The notes under the pieces: generated by a model | The model's database searches: none | Seen by the model: the letters and a program-made list of their open reading frames with translations, nothing else | Told to the model about the DNA's origin: nothing | From: Candidatus Uhrbacteria bacterium | Lineage (GTDB): Bacteria > Patescibacteriota > Patescibacteriia > 2-12-FULL-60-25 | Assembly (NCBI GenBank): GCA_016222815.1 | Contig: JACRQE010000006.1 | Coordinates: forward strand, 62,001 to 126,000 | Direction: 5' to 3' | Length of the DNA: 64,000 nucleotides | Program-made: the position numbers and the translations under genes | Shown: in pieces, positions 10,223 to 19,110 of the stretch | Layout: every line of letters begins with the position of its first letter | Numbering within the stretch: position 1 is the stretch's first letter

Positions 10223-11518
10223 ATGACTATGGACAAACTCGCTATATTGGAAGGACGGACCGAGCCGTATCGCCGGCAACCATACAACTCGATCGGATCG
10301 GATGAGACGGCTGCGGCGGTGCGCGTCTTGGAATCGCGCAACTTGTCTGGGTTCGTGGGACGCGCCGGCGACGCCTTCCTCGGCGGACCGTGCGTGCGCC
10401 AACTGGAAAAAGAGTTCAGCGATTTTTTCGGCATCAAGCACGCGGTGACGTTCAATTCGGCGACCACGGCTTTGCAGGCCGCGGTGGCGGCTTTGGGGAT
10501 CGGACCCGGCGACGAAGTCATCACTTCGCCTTACACCATGTCGGCCACGGCGAGCGCCATCCTGTTGAACGGCGCGGTGCCGGTGTTCGCGGACATCCAT
10601 CCAGAATCATACTGCGTGGATCCGGAATCGGTCAGGCGCAACATCACGCCGCGGACTAAGGCCATTATCGCGGTCAATATCTTCGGCGGCGCGGCGGATT
10701 ACGACGAACTGCGCAAGATTGCGGACGAACACGGTTTGAAGATCATCGAAGACAACGCCCAGGGACCGGGCGGTACATACCGCGGGAAATATCTGGCAAC
10801 CATTGGGGACATTGGCGTGTTCAGCCTGAACGTACACAAAGTCATCCAGTGCGGCGAAGGCGGAGTGTTGGTCACGAATGACGACAAGTTGGCATATCGC
10901 GCACAGCTGGTGCGCAACCATGGCGAAGTCATCCTTGATGATACGCAAGATTTCGGCGAGCACATCATGGGGAGCAACTACCGGTTGAGCGAAGTGCATG
11001 CGGCCATCGCCAGCGTGCAGTTCAAGAAGCTCGACCAGTTTAACCAAGCACGCATCGACCAAGTCGCGTATCTGAACGAGAAGCTGAAGCAATTCGCCTG
11101 GCTCGTGCCGTGCCGCGTGCCGGAGCACATCAAACACGTCTATTACCTTTATCCTTTCGAGTTCAAATCAGACGTCTTGGGCATCAGCCGCAAGACATTC
11201 GCCAAAGCGGTGAACGCCGAAGGTTTCCGGGTGGCTGAAGGTTATGTCAAACCGATTTACCTGATGCCGGCCTACCAGAACAAGCGGATGTTCCCGCGTT
11301 CGCAGTTCCCGTTCGTTTCGACCGAGTATCCGACCGAGGTCAGTTACGCGAAAGGAATTTGCCCGACGACGGAAAGGCTGTTCGAAAAAGATTTGCTCAC
11401 CACGACCATCCACCAGCCCCCGAACACGCGCGAAGACGTGGATGCGTTTTGCGAAGTCCTGAAACGCATCGAGGAACAAGCCGCGGAGCTGAAAGAGTAT
11501 GAAGGCCAGAAAGCATAA
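10223..11518 (+). CDS. DegT/DnrJ/EryC1 family aminotransferase
   Basis: AVTFNSATTALQAAVAALGIGPGDEVITSPYTMSATA, IIEDNAQGPGGTY, GVFSLNVHKVIQCGEGG. Confidence 0.9.
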   Translation: MTMDKLAILEGRTEPYRRQPYNSIGSDETAAAVRVLESRNLSGFVGRAGDAFLGGPCVRQLEKEFSDFFGIKHAVTFNSATTALQAAVAALGIGPGDEVITSPYTMSATASAILLNGAVPVFADIHPESYCVDPESVRRNITPRTKAIIAVNIFGGAADYDELRKIADEHGLKIIEDNAQGPGGTYRGKYLATIGDIGVFSLNVHKVIQCGEGGVLVTNDDKLAYRAQLVRNHGEVILDDTQDFGEHIMGSNYRLSEVHAAIASVQFKKLDQFNQARIDQVAYLNEKLKQFAWLVPCRVPEHIKHVYYLYPFEFKSDVLGISRKTFAKAVNAEGFRVAEGYVKPIYLMPAYQNKRMFPRSQFPFVSTEYPTEVSYAKGICPTTERLFEKDLLTTTIHQPPNTREDVDAFCEVLKRIEEQAAELKEYEGQKA

Positions 11519-12545
11519 AATATTTTTTGTGGCCCAAGATATGGGCGGATGCAATGCTCTGCTTCCGGTGTATTCGCGACTCAAAAGAAATCGGCACTAC
11601 AAGACTTCGGCATTGTTCGGTCCGGTGTGCAAGCCGTATATCAGGGCCAACGGAGCCCGATTCGTAAAACCGGGTGATGATCCGAAGCGGGCTGTCGAGA
11701 AGCATCTGACATCGTACGAGCCGGATGTGGTCGTGGTGGGGATCAGTATCGGTATGAGTTTGGACAAGCATGCTGTGGCTTGGGCCAGGAAGCACGGGGT
11801 ACCGACGCTCGGAATCGCAGAATCCTGGGGCGACACCGTCATGGGCTTCAGCACTCCGGGAACGAAGGATCTGGCGTTCGAGCCAGACAGGATGTGTGTG
11901 GTCGACGATTTTTTGAAAAAGCGGATGGCGAAGGAGGGTTTCGAACCATCCCGTCTGGCAGTGACTGGTAACCCGTACTTCGATTCTTTAGCCAAAAAGA
12001 AATTGAACCGCCAAGGACGAAAAGCTGTGTACTTTTTTTGCCAGCCGTTTTCCGAGATGCCCGGGCTGAAGACCGGATTGGACGAGGTTCGTGTCTTCGG
12101 AGATCTGGTGCAGGCTTTGGAGGAATTGGAACCGGATTTGCCCGTGGTGATCCGCTTCCATCCAAGGACCAAGAATCGGCATAAGTTCGACAGTATCATC
12201 ACCGATAGCCCGTTACACATCATTATCGACAAATCGAAGAACATGGAGACTGCTTTGGAGCGAGCCGAGCTCGTGACCGGGATGTTCGGGGCGACGCTGT
12301 TCGAAGCGGCGCTTATGGGGAAGAAAGTCTTGAGCTGTCTGCCGACGCTGACCATCCCGGATCCGCTGATGTCCAACCGCTTGCGCCTCTCCGTCCCTGT
12401 TTACCGCAAGCGCGATTTGGTCCCGAAGATGAAGGCTCTGCTCGAAGACAAGAACCACGAAAAAACGTCATCGGCCATACGCAAGAGATATGTGCATGGC
12501 CGCGCGACGGAGAATGTAATTAACCAAATAGAATCACTCGTATGA
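11499..12545 (+). CDS. GT-B-fold sugar protein of uncertain function
   Basis: 348 aa; VTGNPYFDSL, LPVVIRFHPRTK, ELVTGMFGATLFEAALMGKKVLSCLP; overlaps previous gene by 20 bp. Confidence 0.5.
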   Translation: MKARKHKIFFVAQDMGGCNALLPVYSRLKRNRHYKTSALFGPVCKPYIRANGARFVKPGDDPKRAVEKHLTSYEPDVVVVGISIGMSLDKHAVAWARKHGVPTLGIAESWGDTVMGFSTPGTKDLAFEPDRMCVVDDFLKKRMAKEGFEPSRLAVTGNPYFDSLAKKKLNRQGRKAVYFFCQPFSEMPGLKTGLDEVRVFGDLVQALEELEPDLPVVIRFHPRTKNRHKFDSIITDSPLHIIIDKSKNMETALERAELVTGMFGATLFEAALMGKKVLSCLPTLTIPDPLMSNRLRLSVPVYRKRDLVPKMKALLEDKNHEKTSSAIRKRYVHGRATENVINQIESLV

Positions 12546-13291
12546 ATGTCGTCTGCATCATCCAAACACGCATGGGTTCCACAAGATTGCCGGGAAAAGT
12601 CCTGCGCGACCTGCAAGGTAAGCCCATGATCCAACAGGTCATCGATCGCGTGAGCGATGCGAAGACCATCAATAAAATCGTGATCGGCATCACGGCATTG
12701 CCCGAAGACGATGCGATCATCAAGGTCGTGGACGGTTATAAGGGCACGTCGGTTTTCAGGGAGAACCCGGAACGACCACGCGATCTTTTGGATTTGTATT
12801 ATCAGGCCGGAAAGAACGCCGGCGCAGATATCGTGATTCGCGTGACATCGGATTGTCCGCTAATAGACCCTGAAATCATCGACCAAGTCATCCAGCCGTT
12901 GTTGGATGACCCGGCTTTGGAATATTGCTCGAACGTCCTCGGGAAATTGACTTATCCCCGCGGTTTGGATGTCCAGGCGATCAGGATGGCGACGCTCGAG
13001 AAACTCTGGAATATCGCCACGGAGGCTGAAGACCGCGAGCATGTGACGCTCTATCTGCGTAAGCATCCGGAAGGATTTAAGACTAAAGCCATCGTTTGCG
13101 AACCGGACCTGTCCTTCCACCGTTGGACCGTGGACGAAACGGACGATTATAAACTCATAAGCGAAATCTACGATCGGTTATATCCCACGAACCCCAAGTT
13201 CCGCATGAAAGATTGTCTGGAGCTTTTCGCCAAAGATCCGGAGCTCATCAAGATAAACCAACACGTCGAACAAAAATTATCCCAATATTGA
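12542..13291 (+). CDS. SpsF-type cytidylyltransferase (paralog 1)
   Basis: CIIQTRMGSTRLPGKVLRDLQGKPMIQ, IVIRVTSDCPLIDPEIID. Confidence 0.85.
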   Translation: MNVVCIIQTRMGSTRLPGKVLRDLQGKPMIQQVIDRVSDAKTINKIVIGITALPEDDAIIKVVDGYKGTSVFRENPERPRDLLDLYYQAGKNAGADIVIRVTSDCPLIDPEIIDQVIQPLLDDPALEYCSNVLGKLTYPRGLDVQAIRMATLEKLWNIATEAEDREHVTLYLRKHPEGFKTKAIVCEPDLSFHRWTVDETDDYKLISEIYDRLYPTNPKFRMKDCLELFAKDPELIKINQHVEQKLSQY

Positions 13292-13292
13292 T

Positions 13293-14081
13293 ATGTCTGA
13301 AAATACGAAAACCAAGGTAGTGGCTTTGATCCAATGCCGGATGGGATCGACGCGCCTGCCGCAGAAAGTGATGATGGACCTGCAGGGCAAGCCGGTCATC
13401 GGAAAGATCCATGACAGGCTGAAGTACTGCAAGACCGTGGACCAGACCGTGATTTGCACGGCGGACACTCCGCAGAACGAACCGATCGTCAAATATGCGC
13501 AGGAGAACGGGTTGGATTGGCATGCGGGCAGCGAAAACGATTTGGTGGACCGCGTGTACCAGATGGCCAAGCGGTTCGGCGCCGATGTGGTGGTGCGTGT
13601 GACCGCGGATTGCCCGCTCGTGGATCCGCGGCTCGTGGACCAGCTGGTCCAAGCTTATCTCGACGATCCGACGCTCGAGTATGTCACCAACATCCTGCCG
13701 CCGACTTATCCTGATGGTTTGGATTTGGACGTCATCAGTTTCAAGGCATTGGAGAAATTATGGAACCGGAGCAGGGGAGATGCGTTCAAGAGCGAGTGGA
13801 TCAACCATGACCTACGCAATAATCCGGACGTGTACAAGACCAAGAGATTCAACCTCGACCGCGACCTCTCGAGCATGCGCTGGACCGTGGATTATCCGGA
13901 AGACATGGAATTGATCCGCGAAATCTTCAAACGGTTATCGCCCAACGGCGAAGTGTTTTACATGGACGACATCCTCAAGCTTCTGGAAGAAAATCCGGAG
14001 CTGGGGGAACTGAACGCCAAGTATGTGCGCGATGCGGCGTATTACGCGGCTATCGAAGAAGCTAAGCTGAATAAACAATGA
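13293..14081 (+). CDS. SpsF-type cytidylyltransferase (paralog 2)
   Basis: ALIQCRMGSTRLPQKVMMDLQGKPVIG, GSENDLVDRVYQ, VVVRVTADCPLVDP. Confidence 0.87.
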   Translation: MSENTKTKVVALIQCRMGSTRLPQKVMMDLQGKPVIGKIHDRLKYCKTVDQTVICTADTPQNEPIVKYAQENGLDWHAGSENDLVDRVYQMAKRFGADVVVRVTADCPLVDPRLVDQLVQAYLDDPTLEYVTNILPPTYPDGLDLDVISFKALEKLWNRSRGDAFKSEWINHDLRNNPDVYKTKRFNLDRDLSSMRWTVDYPEDMELIREIFKRLSPNGEVFYMDDILKLLEENPELGELNAKYVRDAAYYAAIEEAKLNKQ

Positions 14082-14082
14082 T

Positions 14083-15081
14083 ATGAAATATAAAGCGGCT
14101 TTAATCGGATGCGGGAAGATCGGCGCGGGTGTGGAGCGTTATTCGGCCAAGATCCAGCCTTGGGCGCACGCCAGCGTGTTTTCGCAGAACGAGCGCACCG
14201 AACTAGTAGGCTTGATGGACAACATGGCGGACAAGAAAGAGAAGCTCTCCAAGGATTTCCCTGGCGTGCCGTTCTTTACGGACGTGGACGAGATGATGAA
14301 ACGGGTCCAACCGGAAATCGTCTCGATCGCGACGTTGCCCGAATCGCATGCCGAAATCGTGGAAAAAGTTTTGGCTTATCCGGTGAAAGCGATTTTGTGC
14401 GAGAAGCCGATCGCGCATTCCCTCGAGGCGGCTGAACGGCTCGTCGCGGCGTGCAAAGCCAAGAACGTGCCGCTGTTCATAAACCACATCCGGCGCTTCG
14501 ATCCGGAGATCCGCACCGCGAAGAAACGTCTGTCGGAAATGGGCGAAGTCATGCAGGCGCATTCGTATTACACTCGTGGCATCCACAACAACGGTACGCA
14601 TGTGTTGGATCTGCTCCGGTTTTTTTTAGGCGATATCGTGTCGGTCGTGGGCGTACGCAACCAGAAGACGGAAAACTATTCGGATTTGCCGGGCGAGATG
14701 AATATCGACGGGCTGCTGACGTTCGCATCTGGCGCGCAGGCCGCAATCCAAACAATTAATTCGGACGCGTACAGCATTTTTGATTTCGATTTCCTGGCCA
14801 AGGGCGGGAAGGTCGCGTTGCGGCATTTCGGTTTCCGCGTCGAGGATATGGGGACTAAACCGTGTTCGGCGTTTGTGGGCCACAAGGAACTTGTTGATGA
14901 AGCGCCGCATTCGTCAGGCCAGGTGAGGAGCTTCATGGCGCCGGTCGTGACGCATATCGTGGATTGCCTGGAAGGGCGCGACACGCCGGTCAGCACGGGC
15001 GAGGACGGAATTGCGGCGCTCAAGGCCATCGAAGCCATGATCAAGAGCGTGAATGAGGGCGGGAGAGTGGTGATGATTTAA
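14083..15081 (+). CDS. Gfo/Idh/MocA family oxidoreductase
   Basis: AALIGCGKIGAGVE, AILCEKPIAHSLEAAERLV, GIHNNGTHVLDLLRF. Confidence 0.88.
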   Translation: MKYKAALIGCGKIGAGVERYSAKIQPWAHASVFSQNERTELVGLMDNMADKKEKLSKDFPGVPFFTDVDEMMKRVQPEIVSIATLPESHAEIVEKVLAYPVKAILCEKPIAHSLEAAERLVAACKAKNVPLFINHIRRFDPEIRTAKKRLSEMGEVMQAHSYYTRGIHNNGTHVLDLLRFFLGDIVSVVGVRNQKTENYSDLPGEMNIDGLLTFASGAQAAIQTINSDAYSIFDFDFLAKGGKVALRHFGFRVEDMGTKPCSAFVGHKELVDEAPHSSGQVRSFMAPVVTHIVDCLEGRDTPVSTGEDGIAALKAIEAMIKSVNEGGRVVMI

Positions 15082-15094
15082 GACCCGGCGAGAC

Positions 15095-15123
15095 TTGTCA
15101 AAAACCGAAAAGTTTGTTAGGTT
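15095..15123 (+). promoter_or_regulatory. Predicted promoter of the GNAT gene
   Basis: TTGTCA, 17-nt spacer, TAGGTT; SD GGAGG just upstream of ATG 15168. Confidence 0.45.
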
Positions 15124-15167
15124 CATAAGAACCCGATTTTGGGTTTGTCCATGCCAATGGAGGTCGC

Positions 15168-15758
15168 ATGAGCTCTTTCCTGACAAGCAAGAAGGCCGCG
15201 CTGCGGCCTGTGGAATCCGAGGATTACAAGCTGATCCACAAGTGGCTGAACGATCCCAAGAATACGCGCTACATGTTCTACGGGCAGACGCCCATGAACC
15301 TGGAACAGGTTGCTGCTTTGATCAGTGCCCAGGTCACAGCGCCGCACAACACCGTCTTCATCGTGGAGAACCACGTGAATGTCCCGGCTCCCTGCGGATT
15401 CGCCGGTCTGTACAACATCCACCCGACGGCCCGCGGCGCCGAATTCCGTATTTTCCTCGACAGCGTCGTCTGGGGCAATGGGATCGGCACCGAGGTGACC
15501 GAGCTCCTGACCTTCTACGGTTTCGACCGGCTCAATCTGCACCGCATCTGGCTCGGCGTGACGTCCGAGAACAAGGGCGCGGTCAGGACGTACGAGAAGG
15601 CCGGTTACACTGTCGAAGGCGTGTTGCGCGACGATATCTACCGCAACAGCCGCTACTACGACTCGATCCGCATGGCCATCCTGCGCGACGAGTACTACAC
15701 CAAACTCTTCGAGGCGCACAAGAAGCGTTTCGCTCCCGAGCCCGAAGAAAAGAAGTGA
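15168..15758 (+). CDS. GNAT acetyltransferase (RimJ/RimL-like)
   Basis: 196 aa; EFRIFLDSVVWGNGIGTEVTELLTFYGFDRLNLHRIWLGVTSENKGAVRTYEKAGYTVEG; SD ggaggtcgcATG. Confidence 0.88.
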   Translation: MSSFLTSKKAALRPVESEDYKLIHKWLNDPKNTRYMFYGQTPMNLEQVAALISAQVTAPHNTVFIVENHVNVPAPCGFAGLYNIHPTARGAEFRIFLDSVVWGNGIGTEVTELLTFYGFDRLNLHRIWLGVTSENKGAVRTYEKAGYTVEGVLRDDIYRNSRYYDSIRMAILRDEYYTKLFEAHKKRFAPEPEEKK

Positions 15759-15764
15759 ACCCTC

Positions 15765-15797
15765 AAGCCCGTCTCACCCAGAGGCGGGCTTTCCCTT
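15765..15797 (+). terminator. Intrinsic terminator
   Basis: AGCCCG...CGGGCT hairpin followed by TTTCCCTT. Confidence 0.65.
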
Positions 15798-15839
15798 ATC
15801 CCTTGAAATAACACGAGCATGCTGGCAAGATGGGTAGGT

Positions 15840-16676
15840 ATGCAAAACATCGTCATCATGGGCACGGGAATGGTCGGTGGGGCACTCGACCGCTATTTCA
15901 AGTCGCAGAACATCCAAGCCGGACTCTTCGATCCGCCGAAAGGCCTGGACGACATCGAAGTCCTGCGTGGCGCGGATGTCGTGTTCGTGGCCGTGCCGAC
16001 ACCGTATTATCTGGACGGCTCGGGTTTCGATGATTCGTTCATGCGCGCGGCAATCGAAGCGATCCCTGTCGCAGGAAAAACGATTGTGCTCAAATCCACC
16101 ATTACGCCGGGCACGACCGAGAAGTTCCAGACCATGTATCCGCAGCATCGCATCCTGTTCAATCCGGAGTTCCTGACCGAGACCACGGCCGACCACGACA
16201 TGCAGTATCCCAAGCGGCAGATAGTCGGCTTCACGCCGGAGAGCCGCCGCGACGCGGAGCTGGTCATGGGGCTTTTGCCGCGGGCACCGTTCGAGAAGAT
16301 CGTGTCGGCCAAGGAGGCCGAGATGGTCAAATATTTCGGTAACGCTTTTTATGCGCTCAAGGTCGCGTACGCCAACCAGATGTACGATTTGTGCCAAAAG
16401 ATGGGCGTGGACTATGACATGGTCAAAGATTGCGCCAAGGCCGAACCCATGATCGTGGGCGACCAGCATAATACGCACCTCGAGATTTTCCACAAAGGCT
16501 ATCGCGGTTACGGGGGAAAATGCCTGCCTAAGGATACGCGCAGTTTGATCCAGCTGGCCGAGAAGAACGGGGTCCAAATGACTTTGCTCAAACAGGCGGA
16601 AGAGTACAATAATAAACTGCAGAAAGAGCAGGGGATAGATATTCAATGGAAGGAAGGTTCGCCGGATAAAAAATAA
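15840..16676 (+). CDS. Short UDP-glucose/GDP-mannose dehydrogenase family protein (lacks the usual C-terminal domain)
   Basis: GTGMVGGAL, NPEFLTE, AEMVKYFGNAFYALKVAYANQ, GYRGYGGKCLPKDT; ATG at 15840 preferred over 15819. Confidence 0.75.
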   Translation: MQNIVIMGTGMVGGALDRYFKSQNIQAGLFDPPKGLDDIEVLRGADVVFVAVPTPYYLDGSGFDDSFMRAAIEAIPVAGKTIVLKSTITPGTTEKFQTMYPQHRILFNPEFLTETTADHDMQYPKRQIVGFTPESRRDAELVMGLLPRAPFEKIVSAKEAEMVKYFGNAFYALKVAYANQMYDLCQKMGVDYDMVKDCAKAEPMIVGDQHNTHLEIFHKGYRGYGGKCLPKDTRSLIQLAEKNGVQMTLLKQAEEYNNKLQKEQGIDIQWKEGSPDKK

Positions 16677-16687
16677 ACTTCATATTT

Positions 16688-17605
16688 ATGGCAAAATATC
16701 TTGTCACAGGCGGCGCCGGATTCATCGGTTCCAACCTCGTGGATAAACTCATAGAAGCGGGACATGAAGTCCGGGTGTTGGATATTTTCGTCACAGGCAA
16801 GCGCGAGAACCTGAACCCGAAGGCACAGCTTTTCGAGCTTGACTTCACGGACCTCGAGGCTATCCGTCCGGCGTTCGAAGGAGTGGACGGAGTTTTCCAT
16901 CTGGGAGCCAGGCCGAGCGTACCGTATTCGGTGGAACATCCGGTCGAGTCGACGCAGACCAACATCATGGGGACTTTGAATGTCCTGATGGCGGCGCGCG
17001 ACGCCAAGGTCAAGCGGGTCGTATATTCCGCCTCTTCGTCGGCTTACGGCATCCAGCCGCAGCTGCCCCAGCATCCGGATATGACGCCGAACCCGCAATC
17101 TCCATATGCCATCCAGAAATATGTGGGTGAACTTTATTGCAAACAGTTCGCAAAACTCTACGGACTGGAGACCGTGTGTTTGAGGTATTTCAATATCTAC
17201 GGTCCGCGCATGAATGACGTCGGGGCGTATGTGCCGGTGTTCACCTTCTTTTTGCGGCAGGTCAGGGCCGGTGAACCGCTGACCGTATTCGGCGACGGCG
17301 AACAGTCGCGGGATTTTACGCACGTCTCGGATGCGGTCGCGGCCAACATCGCGGCCATGCAATCCGGGAAAGTCGGGAATGGGGAAACGTTGAATGTGGG
17401 TGCGGGCGGAAACACGACGATAAACGACATCGTGAAGATGTTCGGCAAACCGGCGGTCCATTTGGAACCGCGAGCGGGCGATGTGCCGCGTTCCCAGGCT
17501 GATATCTCGAGAACAAAAGAATTGCTGGATTGGGAGCCTAAAATCCACTTCCGTGACGGACTGGCGGCATGGCTTAGGTCCCAGGGGATAGATCCTGTTT
17601 TGTAG
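16688..17605 (+). CDS. NAD-dependent epimerase/dehydratase (UDP-glucose 4-epimerase-like)
   Basis: YLVTGGAGFIGSNLVDKLIEAGHEV, SSAYG, SPYAIQKYVGE. Confidence 0.9.
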   Translation: MAKYLVTGGAGFIGSNLVDKLIEAGHEVRVLDIFVTGKRENLNPKAQLFELDFTDLEAIRPAFEGVDGVFHLGARPSVPYSVEHPVESTQTNIMGTLNVLMAARDAKVKRVVYSASSSAYGIQPQLPQHPDMTPNPQSPYAIQKYVGELYCKQFAKLYGLETVCLRYFNIYGPRMNDVGAYVPVFTFFLRQVRAGEPLTVFGDGEQSRDFTHVSDAVAANIAAMQSGKVGNGETLNVGAGGNTTINDIVKMFGKPAVHLEPRAGDVPRSQADISRTKELLDWEPKIHFRDGLAAWLRSQGIDPVL

Positions 17606-17606
17606 G

Positions 17607-18980
17607 TCAGGTGCCTTTACGTCGCAAGACGATACCGATCGTCTTCAGCAATATCGCGACATCCAAAAGCGGCGAGCGGTTTTTGATGTAATACAAATCA
17701 AACTGGAGTTTCTTCAAATTCTCTTCGAAGGTCGAGGCGTAGGGGAAGTTGACCTGGGCCCAGCCGGTGAGACCGGGGCGGGTCAAGTGGCGCAGGCTGT
17801 AATACGGCATCTGGCGGGTCAGCTCCTCGACGAATTCGGGGCGTTCGGGGCGGGGGCCGATGAGCGACAGGTCGCCGCGTAATACGTTCCAGATCTGCGG
17901 CAATTCATCCACGCGGGTTGAACGCAGGAATTTTCCTACGACCGTGATTCGCGGATCGTTGCGGGTGGCGAATTGCGGTTGGCCGGATGATTCGGCGTCG
18001 GCCCGCATGGTGCGGAATTTCCAGATGCGGAAAAGCTTGCCGTGTTTACCGACGCGCATCTGCGAGTAGAAGATCGGTCCTTTCGAGGTGGCTTTGATGG
18101 CCAGGGCGACAAAGGGAAAGACGACCACGGTGAACAGGCCGATGGGCAGGGATAGGATAAGGTCGACGAAACGCTTGAAGGCGTCGTACCAGGCTTTTTC
18201 GTTTTCGCGAAGATGCTCGAGGAACCAGGTCTGCGATACGTATTCGAGCGGTACGCGGCCAGTGATGGTCTCTTCCAGCGTAGCGCGGTCGACCAAAGAG
18301 ACGGGTGTGAAGAGCGTTTTGTAGAGCGAGTCGCGCAAGCCGGGGATATCCTCGGGACGATGCCCGAGCACTATGGTGTGGATGCTGCGGTCCTTCAGGA
18401 TTTGGTCGATCAGGTCCACTGATACGTGCCAGCTGACGCGGCCGTCATCAAAGCGTGTGCCAGGCGCAGTCTCGGCCACAGCCACGAGTTCAAAACCCAA
18501 GGCGCTTGCGCCGAGCAGCATGTCCAGACGCTGGGCGTCGTTCGCGGAGCCGACGAACAAAATGCGGTTGCGGAAGAGCGACGGCGCAATGAGTTTATTA
18601 AAAACCAGACGCCAGATATAGCCCAGCAAAAGGATGAGCACGAAGTCCAGGATCAGGTTGGTGCGCGGCGCGATGCCGAAGAACGGGAAGAGGTAGAAAA
18701 AACCAAGGGCTAAGGCCAGGTTGAAGAGCATGCCCTCCAAAAAAGTCCTGAAGAAAGAGAGTGTGTCGCGGGTCAACGACAGGTTATAGAGGCCGACGAT
18801 GTAAAAACAGACAAGCCAGACCACGCCCAGGATAGTGAAAGGGACGATATGGTTCTCGATATTCGCCTGATCCAGGCTGCCGTAGCGCAGCAACAAGGTC
18901 AATAACAAGGCGACCGCGAAGACCGCGAAATCGCCGGCTACGAGCAGAAGTCGTTTTACCTTGATGCCGAATTGGTACAT
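17607..18980 (-). CDS. Polyprenyl-phosphate sugar phosphotransferase (bacterial sugar transferase family)
   Basis: N-terminal TM helices; GKHGKLFRIWKFRTM, VGKFLRSTRVDELPQIWNVLRGDLSLIGPRPERPEF, PGLTGWAQVN. Confidence 0.92.
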   Translation of the reverse strand: MYQFGIKVKRLLLVAGDFAVFAVALLLTLLLRYGSLDQANIENHIVPFTILGVVWLVCFYIVGLYNLSLTRDTLSFFRTFLEGMLFNLALALGFFYLFPFFGIAPRTNLILDFVLILLLGYIWRLVFNKLIAPSLFRNRILFVGSANDAQRLDMLLGASALGFELVAVAETAPGTRFDDGRVSWHVSVDLIDQILKDRSIHTIVLGHRPEDIPGLRDSLYKTLFTPVSLVDRATLEETITGRVPLEYVSQTWFLEHLRENEKAWYDAFKRFVDLILSLPIGLFTVVVFPFVALAIKATSKGPIFYSQMRVGKHGKLFRIWKFRTMRADAESSGQPQFATRNDPRITVVGKFLRSTRVDELPQIWNVLRGDLSLIGPRPERPEFVEELTRQMPYYSLRHLTRPGLTGWAQVNFPYASTFEENLKKLQFDLYYIKNRSPLLDVAILLKTIGIVLRRKGT

Positions 18981-19110
18981 ATCGCCATTTTGGCAGATTA
19001 TGGCTGAATAATACAGAAATCACGGAATTTGTCCATAGTTGAGCCATCCAATGAGGAAAAACAGGGGAATGACAGAAAATCCACCATCGGATATTATTGT
19101 ATAGGCAAAC

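Noticed and set aside
15160-15172. Four-codon mini-ORF ATG GAG GTC GCA TGA overlapping the GNAT start
   Set aside because: Coincides with the SD sequence itself; the similar leader at 24509 does not preserve the stop, so likely chance.
15095-15811. 238-aa plus ORF overlapping the GNAT gene
   Set aside because: Arg/Pro/His-rich out-of-frame reading; GNAT frame has SD, motifs and terminator.
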